A stretch of 64,000 nt of DNA from Prunus persica (Eukaryota > Streptophyta > Magnoliopsida > Rosales > Rosaceae), in contig NC_034013.1 in NCBI RefSeq assembly GCF_000346465.2, positions 253,373 through 317,372 of the forward strand. The letters run 5' to 3'. Below, one piece after another: positions 22,705-35,075 of this stretch. The notes under the pieces were generated by a model. It saw nothing but the letters and a program-made list of their open reading frames with translations, was not told where the DNA came from and searched no databases. Position 1 is the first letter of the stretch. The number at the start of each line of letters is the position of its first letter. Made by a program: the position numbers and the translations under genes.

Positions 22705-25700
22705 TTAGAAAGTTAATTTTACGTTGGCTAATTCCTCATGGATTACATACCGAAAGGTTGAACTTTGAGGTAGCCATTGTATGTACTTGTCAAGCTTTCC
22801 TGCCATGCAGCTTCTGATAGCTTTCTTTTGAATGTCTGAGAGACAATCATTTATTTCCTCCAAGAGCCCTAGCATACCCAGTGACATGTCTTTTGCAAAG
22901 TAGTAAAGAATTTTTGGGAGGAAAAGCTTTGTCTCCTTGTACATATAGACATTAGCTTGAATGAATTCTTTTTTAGCAAGTTTCAGGTCCTGAAATATGC
23001 TCTTTGCTCTGTATGCTCGAACCTGCATCCAGTAAAGCGGCACAACTTCAGACAAAGCTTGAAATAGATGCATAGAAAAAGCCACAACTATTTTTTTATA
23101 TACAAATGTCACTGAAAAATAGTTTCAACAGGAGAAAACTGATACCGCTGGGTCAGAGTACGCCCCTGAACATAGAGCAAAATGGACTAGTGGCTCAGGG
23201 TATTCTAACGAGTATGCATGTCTAATGCTCCCTGTCTTCAACTTCCTTCCTGAATGGAACAACGTTTGTAGCCACTGCATTTACATAGGATGAAGAAAGG
23301 CATTATAAAGTGAAATTGTTGCCAGCATGGCCAATGAAATTGTGAAATGCTGGATAGGCATCCAATTAGCTTCAAATGATGGTTACTCGACATATTATAA
23401 TTGAAAGCTCCTTGAGGATAATGGCATGCTATTCAGTTATCCATAAGGATACCAAAAGGCACGTCCAAAATGACGATGCTCAAACACTCAGTAAGGATAT
23501 TAATAGGCACGTAATTTTAGAGTTTCTTGGCCCTTTGTTCACAATGGTGTTGCAGAAGAGCACACTAATTCTAGCTCAGAGGCCTGATATTTTCAAGAGC
23601 ATAGAATCACCAAAACTTGTTCAGTACTACTCAACTAGCAGTCATAAAATCTCATGATTGGCTTACGGGATGTGTTGAGATTCATAAAGCACGCAGACCG
23701 TATGAGGTAAGTAGGGTTTCAGAGAACAGTGCATACCGGTGCTGAGTGGTGTGCTCGAATTCCTAATATGGAGCTCTGTATGATATACGCATTTATGCAA
23801 TGTCCACCTATATTGTATGCTGCCTGAAAATGGGATTTAAAGGACACAACAAGTGTGTTTACTGGTGAGTCCCATATATCATTTTAATCACAGTATGCTA
23901 TAGGATGGGACTTTTACCTTTAAAATTGAAGTACTTTTCACACGGCTGTGAGTTCCATATGCCAGGTATGCCTGCAAAAGAAATGTCATAAGCCTCACCA
24001 GACATGCATTTACACCTATGAAGAATATCTTCTTGCAGTTTTTATCATTATGTAATATTCTTTGAATAGTTAAGCAAATGCCATGACTTTCTTGACATTT
24101 CACATAACCATATGCCTATAGAACAAGTCAACTTCAGTGTAAAAGTTTTCAATATGAAGTTATGAACCAAAGTTTTATTGTACAGAGAAATATATAAGGG
24201 AAAGAAAAAAAAAAGGGTTTATAGTTTGAACATCTGGAGCCATACATGCATCACCAAGGCATTGTGAATGTTAATCCAGAACACAAGCTTCTCCTCACGC
24301 TTCATCTTTAGGACATCAACCTTCTCTAGACTTCTCACCAATGACCTATAAAGCATTGAAGCTTGTCACATTTGAAAGAATCACAAATATAAAGAAGTTT
24401 TGAAATCACAACCACAAAATATATTTTTCCCCTTTTCTTTTTTCTTATTTTCTAATGATCAAACCAACAAAAATTTTAAGGTTATAACAACCTAGTTTTA
24501 CCATAAGGAAAAAAAAATATAAATTTCATGTTGAGGTACATGTGCACAACCTGAAATTTTGCAGCATCATAGCAGCATAATTGAAGCTGTCATCATCTAA
24601 ACATATCTTCAACACTTCTATCATTGTGGCATAGGGTCCACTGTTTTCTTTCAACCCTTGATGATGCATTGTAGCATCCTCATTGCAATGTGGACTCCAA
24701 CTATCACAAGGATTCTTAGAAGAAAATATACTTGAGGAGGACAAGGAGGAAGCAGGCGACGCTGACGTGCATGTGTGGGTTTGGGGATTGGCAAGTTTGC
24801 AGTATATAGAAGAGATGCATCTTATGATATCTTCAGAAAGTCTATCTGGAGTATTAAGGGTACTATCATTGCGAGTCTCACCAAGATGATCAGCTAGGCT
24901 GCGATGACGAGAATTAATTTTCCGGTCCTGCAAATGCATAAATTTTAATTATAAACAAATGATAGCTAGGGAGAAAATAAATAGGCACAATAATGTAAAC
25001 TCCCCTTTAGCCCCTCAAAAAAGAAATTTAAATGTGTATGAACAAATTAATATCTAAATCTAATCTAGATTAGCAGGCAATTTACCCAGTTAGATGGGGC
25101 TTTTATGCTGGTGGCACTATTCCAATTATCTGAGCTGACCCGGCGATGTGCAGGGGAAGTTTGATCATGATGGACCAATCCACCTCTGTGCACTTGCAGC
25201 TCCAATTTGGAGTGTCCCGTCTTAAATTGTAAATGGCTTTCTGGGGTACTCAGCAAGGCACATCCTTGAAAAGTGGTTCTATATAGTGAAAGAAGATGAC
25301 GTTCTAAATGCATAATTTCAAGCTCAAGCGTGGCAATCTCCTCCTTCAGCTCCGTGGAAGACTGTTTCAGAGCCGAAAAGCCAAAATACAAATCAAAACA
25401 AACAAACTATTGCCGAATGTAAAAATTAAAGCAAACTAACAACATTTGTTAGAATATGAATGCATTATATTTGAAACAATAGGAAAACTAAAAGGTGTCA
25501 GGAATGACTTGGGAATGGTAGTTGGAGTAAAAAATCACTGCAGAGAGAAACTAGTAAACTGCTCTGCTGAAATTCACTACAGCCAACAGAGATGCGTACA
25601 AAAAAAAAAAAAACAAACAAACAAACAAACCTTTGGTGTGGAAGCAAAAGAGTTGATGATAGTACAACCCAGTGCCTCCTCGGAGTCACAACAAAGGGAA

Positions 25701-26198
25701 TCCTTGTTAGGTAAGGTCCTATCCAACTGTACAATCTGTGTCAAAAGATACATAGAATGTCTCAGTATTGCTCTAGAGGCCAAGATCAACCATGAATGCC
25801 TACTCTTTCTTTTCCCCGTTTATTTTTTGTTATGGTCATTCTTTAGTGATATAGCCTATTTTCAAGGCTTTCATATCCTAAACATGGTGTGCTGAATCAA
25901 TTGAATTCAATAAATAAGAATCACAAGCATCAGATGAATCACCTAAACTGCAAGGGAAATAGCGCTACTTACAGGGTTGAAGTAGGAGAAGAGTGTAGGT
26001 GACATGTTAACTAGAACCCCATTGTCAGGTCCGCTGCAATTTCACCAAACCAAACCAACATTAATTAATTGATTCCAGAACAGAAAAGACTCAACCAAAC
26101 CTGTAAAATCCTGCAATTTAGTTTTACCTTAAATGGGAGCCCAATGGTGGAGGAGGACGACAGGTGGAAGAGGAAGAGCTGCAATTCACAGCCAGCAT
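22705..26198 (-). CDS. DUF547 protein with N-terminal MIP1-type leucine zipper
   Basis: Plant protein of the family with an N-terminal coiled coil ('ternary complex factor MIP1' leucine zipper) and a C-terminal DUF547 domain; biochemical role unsettled. Exons read: 26128-26198 (ATG 26196-26198), 25973-26034, 25631-25735, 25086-25361, 24551-24927, 24246-24345, 23918-23971, 23737-23823, 23146-23274, 22705-23022. The coiled coil is in exon 4 (TELKEEIATLELEIMHLERH). LSEDIIRCISSIYCKLA is the conserved link region. DUF547 is seen as EEKLVFWINIHNALVMHAYL, AAYNIGGHCINAY, YSLEYPEPLVHFALCSGAYS and a final FRYVIHEELAN. All joins from exon 3 on keep phase. Exon 2 ends in phase 1 while exon 3 opens in phase 0, so either a small exon is missed (possibly about 25890-25945) or exon 1/2 is wrong. 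Confidence 0.85.
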
Positions 26199-27438
26199 CT
26201 TCTGTCTCCGTCTGTTAGAGAGTATGAAAAGAAACAAGTCTTTCTGAGTAACAATCTGAGAGAGAGAGAGAGAGAGAGAGACTAGTTAGCATAAAAAAGG
26301 CAACAAATTTAGAAGAAAGAGAGGGCAAAATTGGAGAATGAGATTACAAATTGGACAATGAATTGGAAAGTGGAGCAGCATTAATCAATTAATAAAATTA
26401 CCTGTTCTCCTGGTGAAGTGGTGCTGGACACTTGAAACCCAAGTAAGAAAGGACCTGTATTTCCAGAAATATATATAATTAAACTTGGGCTCTTGCGTAT
26501 ATCATCATCATTTCTTTTTCTTTGTATCTTATAGAAGAAAAATGAAGAAGACGAAGATGAAGAAGAAACGAACAAGTAGTCAACAAGCTGACATTGCACG
26601 AGATTGAGTAGCCTAAAGATAAACAAGTAGACAACAAAACCTTCCACTCCACGGACTAAATAAAAAATAAAAAATTAGATGATCCACCACACCAGAAGAT
26701 ATGGCGGGGAGTGGGATCTATGAGCATAAGGGGAAGGGAAGGGAAGGGAAGGGAAGGGAAGAGAATTAAATTAGTAAAGAATGAATGAGATTGTGGGACT
26801 GGCGGGGACGACAACCCACGGAGACGGGTTGAACAGGGCAATACAAAACAACAATAATGATGAACATTGAATATCATCATGATTCCTTTTCTTGGTGACA
26901 TATGAATAATAATAATGAATCATGAGCAGCAACGATATATTTATTTATTTATTTATTTACTATCTCTTCAGAGATATGATTATTATTTATAAATAAATAT
27001 AAAAGAAAAAGAATTACCGACACACTGGAGAAAGATATCCCTTGTTTTGCTCCAGTCAATCACCACATGTCATGTTCACACGAGTTTTTCAAGACACAAA
27101 GACACAGTTATAATTGCTAATTAGGTGGCGGAAGAGGAGAGTGCTGGCAAACAACGAAACCAGTTATGATTAGGACACTGGCGCTGAAGAGGAGTAGGTG
27201 TTCTGGTTCCGCCAACTCCACCGTCCCCTCCCCGGCCAGAACCCCCGACCAGTTGCTTCTGCTCTTGCATTGCATCATCACACCACATACCAAACAAACT
27301 AAACAATATTCATTTCAGTGAACCGCCTACTTATGCTATACTAACAAATAAAACATTAGTATATGATAATTAACAACTCAACTGCTTATAATATAATCAT
27401 AATCTCATCTACCTGTACCACCCAATGTTAAATCACAC

Positions 27439-27475
<37 letters not shown>

Positions 27476-28090
27476 GTCTAATATAAATATTAACGGCCTA
27501 ACTTTTTAAATTCTAATAATAATGTCTTTGCATTGGACTGTCTTTTCTAATAATAATAAAGCTAGCTACCTAGCAACAAAGTCCATCTAGTGTTTTCTTC
27601 GGTAAGCAAAGTACACGAAGCATTACAGCTGTTTCTCATATCAACATTAAATGCACGTGGACCTTTTTGATAGCATCAATTCTTTCGCGGAGTTAAGGCA
27701 AAATTGTACTGAAAATTCAATTTGCGAATCAAACGGAACTTTAGATTAAGACATTTCCAATTATGGCCACCTCAAGACAATTTCTATCAACAATTCCTTC
27801 CATCAAATCTAACTACATGAATCGCGCGACAACCTTTTCATTACTTCACCGGTAAAATTCAATTCCTTCCATCAAATTTAACAATTTATTGCTGAAGAGT
27901 AATCGTTAACTGGCATTTTGATGGAGGGATCCAGAAAGCCACGGAAAGGCATGAAGCTAAAGAATTTGTGTTTGCTTTTGTTTTTCTTTGAGAATAACTT
28001 GTAGAGGTGTTCAAAAATTTACACATAAAGGCATATAAGTGTTCACCTCAAAAAGCGTTGTAGTGCATTTTAGCACCAAGGTATTTCTTC
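26199..28090. other. 5' flank of the DUF547 gene and spacer with microsatellites
   Basis: Includes (GA)n at about 26258-26281, a ggaag/gggaa array at 26731-26762, (TTTA)n near 26938-26960 and (ATT)n at 27438-27474. Small open frames here look like chance. No gene supported; the first 300 bases upstream probably hold the promoter and 5' UTR. Confidence 0.5.
27438..27474. repeat. (ATT)n microsatellite
   Basis: About 12 ATT units. Confidence 0.88.
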
Positions 28091-28098
28091 AATTGGGC

Positions 28099-28675
28099 TA
28101 GGGATGGCAACGGGTCGGGTAGGAGCCGGGTATGACAATACCATCCCCATCCTCGCTCTCCATCCCCAACCCCGTCTTCGAATCCATCTCCGTTTATTAG
28201 GTTTCGGGGAATCCCCGTCCCCGTCCCTGTCCCCGTCGGGGGACTATCCCCCATATCCGCCCCGAATCCCCGATTTTTTTGCATAAAAAAATATTTATCA
28301 TACATTTTAACGTTAAGTTTCATATTACATTATCATTCAACACATCCAAATTAACTATAAAGTTCAACTCAACTATTCAAAATCACATCAATATGAAATT
28401 CCATAGAAAATTAGGAAGAATTAGGAGAGGAAAGTTAACTTAGGGTTAAACATAAATATTATAATTATTTATTTATTTATTTAAATATAAACATATATAT
28501 TTTCGGATCGGGTTCGGGAATGGGAACGCCAATATCATCCCCTCCCCATACCCGTAGGGAATTTTTCAAATTCGGGGATCTCTGTACCCGATACACATTT
28601 AGCCCCGAAATCTCCCCCCGTTAGGGTCGGAAAATCGACGAAGACCCGCCCCTACGAGGATTTTTGCCATCCCTA
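28099..28675. mobile_element. hAT-type MITE
   Basis: 577 bp. Ends tagggatggcaacgggtcgg and ...tttttgccatcccta are inverted, with an 8-bp duplication AATTGGGC at 28091-28098 and 28676-28683. The GC-rich subterminal parts (ccccgtcccc-type runs) contrast with an AT-rich centre. No coding capacity. Confidence 0.85.
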
Positions 28676-29410
28676 AATTGGGCTCCAAAGTAGGCTATAG
28701 CTCAGGGAGATTTTCTCAGGGAAAAAAATAGGACAAACTACAGTAAATTCCCCAATCTATAGGGTCATTTACGAGTGCATACTCGATTTTAGGGACATTT
28801 ACGAGTACATACTCAACGTCGTGGAAAATCTACAATTTGCCCCCCTCCGTCAACCAAACTGTTAATGAATCTATTAAATGCTGATGTGACAAAAGTGGGA
28901 CCCCTTTGTTTGATGACGTGGACTTCCACGTGGACAAAAAACAAATAAAAAATTATGTACATGTTAAAAATAACTTTTAAATCATATTAAAATCATAAAA
29001 AATGAATAATAATAAATTCTCATATCTCTTCTCCAACCTAGCCAACCCTCTCTCCCTCCCCCACCCCGCTCCTCTAGTCCAAACGAACCCATGTACCACA
29101 CCACTCTCCCATCGTCGCGTAACCACCTAGCCATCTCCCAAAACCCACCAATCCAGCCACTGCCCAAAAAAACCACTGCCAATTAAGATGATGAAGACGA
29201 ATTGGAGGGAAAAAAAAATTTGAACTAAACAAAAAGCGAGGAAGACATGATTTATCTGCAAGACATAAAATTCATAACCAAGGTCGATAAAACTTGTCTC
29301 AATCTACAAGAACTGATAGCACAATTCAAAGATATGCACTAAAAACATCCAGATTCAATCAACTATATGTTTGGCTAAAATTGAGAAGAAATTGAAGCAC
29401 ACCCATATGA

Positions 29411-29412
<2 letters not shown>

Positions 29413-29456
<44 letters not shown>
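29413..29456. repeat. (AG)n microsatellite inside the F-box Pack-MULE
   Basis: About 22 AG units. Confidence 0.88.
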
Positions 29457-29460
<4 letters not shown>

Positions 29461-29667
29461 AAGAGAAGTCACCGTCTAAGACTGAATAAAGAGAGCTTCT
29501 GCAGCAAAGCCTCAATGGCAGATGAGAGCAAAGACAACTGAGTGTGAGACGGAAACAAGAGAGTGGCGGCCGAAAGAGAGTTTGAGGGGAAATAAGAACA
29601 CGCGAGACCTCCAACCCACCCTCCCTACAGCTCTGCCCCACCTTCATTAGATCTGACTCTCTCCAAC

Positions 29668-30113
29668 TCAAATCTGACTATCTCGCTCCAGTATTTTTTC
29701 AATGACGTTCACATAGTAGCTGCAAATCTCGGGGATTTTCAAAAACTTAGTGTTGCTACAGCTGTGATTGATGACCATTTTGATGAAGCTACGGATTGAG
29801 AAACTGTTGTAGTCGATTTCAAACTCGCGCACGAATCTCCTCGTGAAGTAATTGAAGGACTGGCCTTCGATGCGATTGGCGTAGGTCGATGGAAGATTGG
29901 CGGCATAGTCGTCGAGGCTCCATGGATCGTTTGTAGCTTCTTCTTCGCTGTCTGGGAAGACAAGGCTTTCCCAGCACACGGGGTTCTGGCTCGCTCTGTA
30001 CCAGAACTTACAGACGAAGGGGACGAACAAGAGCAGAGACTCAATTCCAACTTTGACAAAGACGTTGGCCAAACGTTGGCTCAGATCAAGCCAGAGAGAG
30101 AGAGAGAGAGAGA
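29668..30113 (-). pseudogene. Captured fragment of an F-box/LRR-repeat gene
   Basis: The minus-strand frame reads LANVFVKVGIESLLLFVPFV, then CKFWYRASQNPVCWESLVFP, and later FIKMVINHSCSNTKFLKIP. This matches the F-box and following linker of plant F-box/LRR proteins of the At3g48880-like group, which are substrate receptors of SCF ubiquitin ligases. The first part of the F-box is eroded into a (GA)n tract, no full LRR region follows and no stable start is seen. It lies wholly inside the Mutator-like element, so it is cargo, not a resident gene. Confidence 0.7.
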
Positions 30114-30482
30114 GAGAAGATGAGGTTTTTTTTTTTTTTTTTTTTTTTTTGGGTTTTTAGATTTTTTTAATTGTTTTTTCATTTATTTTCTTAATTTTAT
30201 GTCTTATGTGGAGTCCACGTCAGTTAAAAAAAAAAAAAAGGTCCCACAAATGCTACGTAGGGAGATAACAAATTTTCTGACGATCTCGCTAACAGAGGGG
30301 GTAAATTGTAGGTTTTCAGCAACGTTGAGTATGTACTCATAAATGTCCCCAAAATCAGGTATGCACTCATAAATGATCCTATAGGTTGGGGAGTTTACTG
30401 TAGTTTGTCCAAAAAAATATAATACCTATATGGCCCAATATTAACTTAAAAATGCATTAAGTTATACAATTTCATACATTGT

Positions 30483-31251
30483 AGGCCACCTCAAGTCATG
30501 GGCATAGGCCAAAATGTAGTCCTAAAACATGTAAAACTCATCTTCAGTCATGGGCTAAAAAAAATATTTTGCCAAATTTGAAGAGCCACATTTAGGCCAT
30601 TAGCTCTCCTCCCATGCCACTTGCAGCCCAGCTATAGCCCATGCCAAATTTTTTTGTGAGCCCAGCGCATGTGCTGTCCAAGAAGAAAATCACACATGGG
30701 CATGAGCACGGAACATCTCGTGCAATTGCATATTTAAAGGTTGAGCGTGCTGATGTTAGTTAGACGTTAATTTTCTTTTTCATTTTAACTTTTTAAATGT
30801 ATTTAAATTCTTTTTTTTATATTATAAAAATACCTCAAAATTTCTTCAACTATTTCCACACTCATTTCATTCCACATTTCTTACAAATTCTATCACATTC
30901 TCTACTTATTCACAACTTTCCACTTCATTTTTTTTGTCAAATATTTTTCACACTCATTTCATTCAAACATTTCTTACAAATTTATTCTCTTATCAACGTA
31001 CACGTGTCATATCTGGAATATTGTCTCTAAATAGTAGTTTAATTAAATTAAACAATACATAGTTGTGGAATGTATGAGTGTTGTACTATAGTTTTTCTCA
31101 AAATAATAAAATATGGAGGGCCCTAAAATATAGCCATGCATGGGTTGAGATGGAAAAATTTAGCCCTACACTTTTCTTTAAAAATTAATATTTTTTAGGG
31201 CAAAATTATAGTCATGGCCTACATTTAGCCCTATGACTGGAGATGGCCTTA
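30483..31251. repeat. Degenerate inverted-repeat element
   Basis: The left end (taggccacctcaagtcatgg...) resembles the complement of the right end (aaggccatctccagtcatag...). Further inverted similarity exists inward, around agccc/gggct motifs. No target duplication could be fixed, so borders are rough. Confidence 0.35.
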
Positions 31252-31327
31252 GAGGTCTTCCACCATGAATTTTTCAACGGGTGGGCTAGCTACAATTTCA
31301 TAATTTTGGCCTTAGAGGTCTTCCACC

Positions 31328-31848
31328 TAGGGGTGGGCATTCAAACCAGAAAATCAAGCTGAATTGGGCCGGAAAAAAAATCAGAAAAACCCGACTTGAC
31401 CAAAAACTGGATCGAGTATACCAAAAACCAAACTAGATTGATTGGGTCCCGTTCCAATTTCTATTCTTGTAGTGAAAAAGCCATACCGATTGTGTATTAT
31501 TTTATTATTTTTACAAAATTATTTTAATCCAATTCCACATTTTTAATCTCATCACTAATATTCCCCAAGCCCAACTTCTAAACATCTCTCTTTTCTAGGC
31601 CCAATGTCTATCTTTGTATGAAATTGGATAATTTGTTAATTTTCAAGCCCAAAAAATAAAATTTAGTTGGAATTTGTATAAAAATAGTAATTATTATTCG
31701 GTTCAAAATTGAAATCCGATTCAAACCTAGCTAGTTGGTTTTAAAAAAAAATTACTAAAACCTAACCAAATTGAATCGGTTAAGTATTACCAGTTTCAAT
31801 TCTAGTTTGAGGTGAAAACTGAATCAAACCAGACTACGCCCACTCCTA
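31328..31848. mobile_element. hAT-type MITE
   Basis: 521 bp, ends taggggtgggca / cgcccactccta (one to two mismatches). The 8-bp duplication CTTCCACC lies at 31320-31327 and 31849-31856. It is the same class as the MITE in copia element 2, with similar termini but different subterminal sequence. Confidence 0.83.
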
Positions 31849-31856
31849 CTTCCACC

Positions 31857-33299
31857 ATAAATTATTCAATTTATGCCAAAACCAATGGACTCAAACTGTA
31901 AAGGTCATATTTTCATTTTGACAATATGTATTATTTGGTTGCATTTAATATTTATTTGTTATATGCTAAAGCTTATAGAAATTAGTCAATGAAGTTATAA
32001 GAATTAGTGTGGTTTATATGATATGTTACTTTTATTTCCCAAAAAATAACTATAGACATTGTAAGTACCAAAAAAAGGATAATTATATTTTAAGCTAATA
32101 ATTTTAGCTAGTCCACCTATTGAAAAATTCATGGTTCCGCCCTTACTTAAGAAATCTTAACTTCATAACAACTTTAACAAGTCATTGTGCTCTAAGTGGG
32201 GAACTAGCATGGATTTGTTTTTTTCTATTTTTGTTTTAATAAAGACTTCATTATTCAACTTATGCGATTGAGAATTTGAACAAACAAACAAATATCAAAG
32301 AGATCATATTGAAATGGTAACTTCTATTATTTATAAAACTATGTTCGAATGGACATTACTTACTAAGAAAAGGTAAATTATTCCGATCAAACTGAAATAC
32401 AACAAAAGGAAAGGAAATCAAACAGAGTGGTCCTGAGTACAGAGAAACTGAAATGAGAGATTAATCAAATAAAGCAATCATAGTTGGGACTGATCGTCAA
32501 TTGTAAATCATACCAACAAAGAAGGAACGCAGAGCAAAGAAACAAGGTATTCTTAAGAGTTGTCAACTGGAAATCTCATATATATTTATGAGACACTTTT
32601 TTTTTTCTTTTTTTTTTTTTTCCATTTTTTGCCTTTGGCTTTGATGTAAATTGATATATGAGATTGACACTCCAATGAAATTTTTTCTTGTTTTGATTAT
32701 TTCTTTAGTTACAATATGAAATGCAATTTGTCTTCATTTTATTTCTCTTTTGGTTGCTGAGAGATGGTAGGAAAACTTTTGAACTTAATGAGTTGTTTGT
32801 CTAATTTTTTTTATTTTCTGTTTCTATTAAAATTAGTTTCATAAATTTTAATTAATAATTTATTCCATTTTTATTTGAAATATTTCATTACACTTCTGAC
32901 ACGTGTTCATTCTTTTTTGGGATCATTACGCGCCCTAGAGTGCATGTTCGTGGGCCTCTCCCTTGATGTATGGGCCCTTTAAAGGCGCTAAGCTTGGGTC
33001 AATGAGTGGGGCATTGGCGTGCAATCGTTATGTGGGCATTGGCGGCCTATAGTGCATCTTTGGGCCTAGGCAACCTTTTTTAAGGAGGCCTGCTTCAAGT
33101 GCCTTGAGGGGTCCCAGTCACTTCCTTTTTTTTTTTTTATGCTCCAAGTGGGGAACTGGCTCATATTAGTTCTTTCTAATGCCTTATATGATTCAGGACT
33201 TCAATATTTCACTTTATGCACTAGTGCCAAGGGGCACCTTGCAATTTTGCCCATGATTGGGAAGGAAATCTCAAGATCAGGCCATCTTACATGATAAGG
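31857..33299. other. AT-rich spacer
   Basis: No gene, RNA or clear transposon recognised. T-rich runs at 32599-32625 and 33126-33140. Confidence 0.4.
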
Positions 33300-34539
33300 A
33301 GTTCTAGTGATTTATGGTCCGATATTGGTTGTAACTGAATAACATGATAAATGAACACTTTATAAGTTTAAATATAATTGGAAAACGTAGTTTGGAAATG
33401 ATAAATGAACACTCTTTCTCTCTCTCCTTTGTTTCTCCCCCACCGTGACACCATCGCTTCCGAAGACAATTGCGACGTTGTTCAAGCACGCTAGGCCACG
33501 AGACTAGTCGGAAAATAACTAGGAGGAGCTGGCGACCATGCCTGGGTTGAAGCCTAGCCACCTCAGGTCGTCTCACAGCTGCGACGTGCTCAAAAAGTTC
33601 CCAAAGTTTTGAGCTTTCAATTGCCTTTTCCGGCCATTCCGGCTACCAATTTTGTCAATCCAGGTATGAATCTTCATCCCTTCCACATGCTCTAGCTGTC
33701 CATGCTGGTATCTTGGATCGATTTTGAGGTTTTACAGATCATTCAGTATACCCATTTTAGCCCATGGTTTTGACTTCGCTTTGGCTAGTTTCGACTAATT
33801 TTTGGCTATAGTCCAAGAATAAAAGTTGATCCCTTAGTTAGTCTGGATCTATTGCAATAGGTATTGGCCGTGGTTTAGAGATTTTCTGTCGCTGGAAAAT
33901 CTCTCAAGAGACCCACCGTTGTTGGCAACGCGTGGGCCACTATGTAGTGATCCATTGTGTTTTAAATAGTTCCTCTTGTCATCCTAAGTATGACGGTATG
34001 CTCGGATTTAGATTTGGTTATCGTTTGACAATCGAACGGATATTGCACCCATTATGCAATATCCGAGTTCGATAGGTTCGAGCCGTTCAATCGGTCCCAA
34101 TTTCAAATTTGTTGTTCTCTATACCTTTAAAATCGTGTAGGAACTTGTTGATTGAGAATCAAAGTCTCAGATACTCAGAGTCAATGATTCTAAGTTCTGG
34201 CTAAACGATCATCGTCCGATCATGCGATTGTCTTAGATCCGACCGCTCAATTGAGATCAAACTTTTGGGACTTGTTCAGTAAATTTTGTTGGACCTATAG
34301 GAACTTTCGGATCGAGAATCAGAGGTCGTGGGCTTCGTGGGCCTAATTGACCTAGATGGCGGGCCTCGTAGGTCTAACCGGGACCAATTGGTTGGGAGGT
34401 GCTTGGGGCTTGGTTGTTTGATTTTAAGTTGATATTTTTGCTCTGAGAGTTTTATTAAATATTTGTGAATTATTGTTATATGGCTTTTACCTTCCAAGCA
34501 TGATATATATGTGTTAAATAGATTAATAATTGAATTGTG

Positions 34540-34800
34540 TTGCCTTTGGAAATATGGTTGCCTTTGGAAATATTGATGTCTAAGGACATCTTGGTTGTCT
34601 TCGGAAATCTTGATATTTACGGACATCTTAATTGCCTTCAGAAAAATTGTTGCCTTCGGAAATATTGATGTCTTCAGACATCTTGGATGCCTTCGGAAAT
34701 ATTAATGTCTTTGGACAAACAGTTGCCCTCGGAATGCCTTTGGACATATGGCTGCCCTCGGATTATCTTTAGACATATGGTTGCCTTCAGTTTTGTCTAC
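34540..34800 (+). repeat. Imperfect tandem array, tgccttcggaaatattgatg-like units
   Basis: Six to eight degenerate units of about 32-40 bp built on ttgccttcggaaat and gacatcttgg, tapering at the right end to tgccctcgga / gacatatgg. Confidence 0.65.
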
Positions 34801-34842
34801 GCGCGTATGACATTGCCCCATGAGTATTAGGGACTCCCGAAC

Positions 34843-35075
34843 CATGTGGTGCAAGGATTTGTGTTCTCAGGTTAAGTACATCTCCCTAGGTCCTGCGAGG
34901 ATTTGCTTTCTCAGGTGAAGTATATCTCCCTGAGTTCTGCAAAGAATGCGTCTCAGGCTAACCATGTGTCCTCTGAGTTCTGCCAGGAACATGTCTCAAG
35001 TTGACTTTGTGTCCCCTGAGTTTTGCGAAGATTGCGTCTCTGGTTGACCTTGTGTCCCCCGAGTTCTGCGAGGAT
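34843..35075 (+). repeat. Imperfect tandem array, gagttctgcgagga-like units
   Basis: About five units of 43-50 bp built on gttctgcgagga, tctcaggtt and gtgtcccctga. Later units are more alike than the first two. Confidence 0.65.

Larger units (their letters stand above)
28731..30410. mobile_element. Mutator-like (Pack-MULE) element carrying an F-box gene fragment
   Basis: 1,680 bp. Terminal inverted repeats of at least 90-110 bp (starting ggacaaactacagtaaa on both sides) are flanked by the 9-bp duplication AAAAAAATA (28722-28730, 30411-30419), the Mutator-like signature. Weaker inverted similarity continues to about 200 bp, through gtgggacc and acgtggac. The interior has an F-box/LRR gene fragment on the minus strand, two (GA)n runs (29413-29456, 30092-30117) and no transposase. 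Confidence 0.87.

Noticed and set aside
27121..27306. Possible small upstream gene
   Set aside because: Short, GC-biased, no recognisable domain and no splice context.
29668..30113. F-box protein as a resident gene
   Set aside because: The frame lies wholly between Mutator-like inverted repeats, lacks a full F-box and the LRR part, and is therefore treated as captured cargo.
34540..35075. CRISPR-like repeat array
   Set aside because: Units are adjacent and degenerate, without unique spacers of constant length, in a plant nuclear genome.
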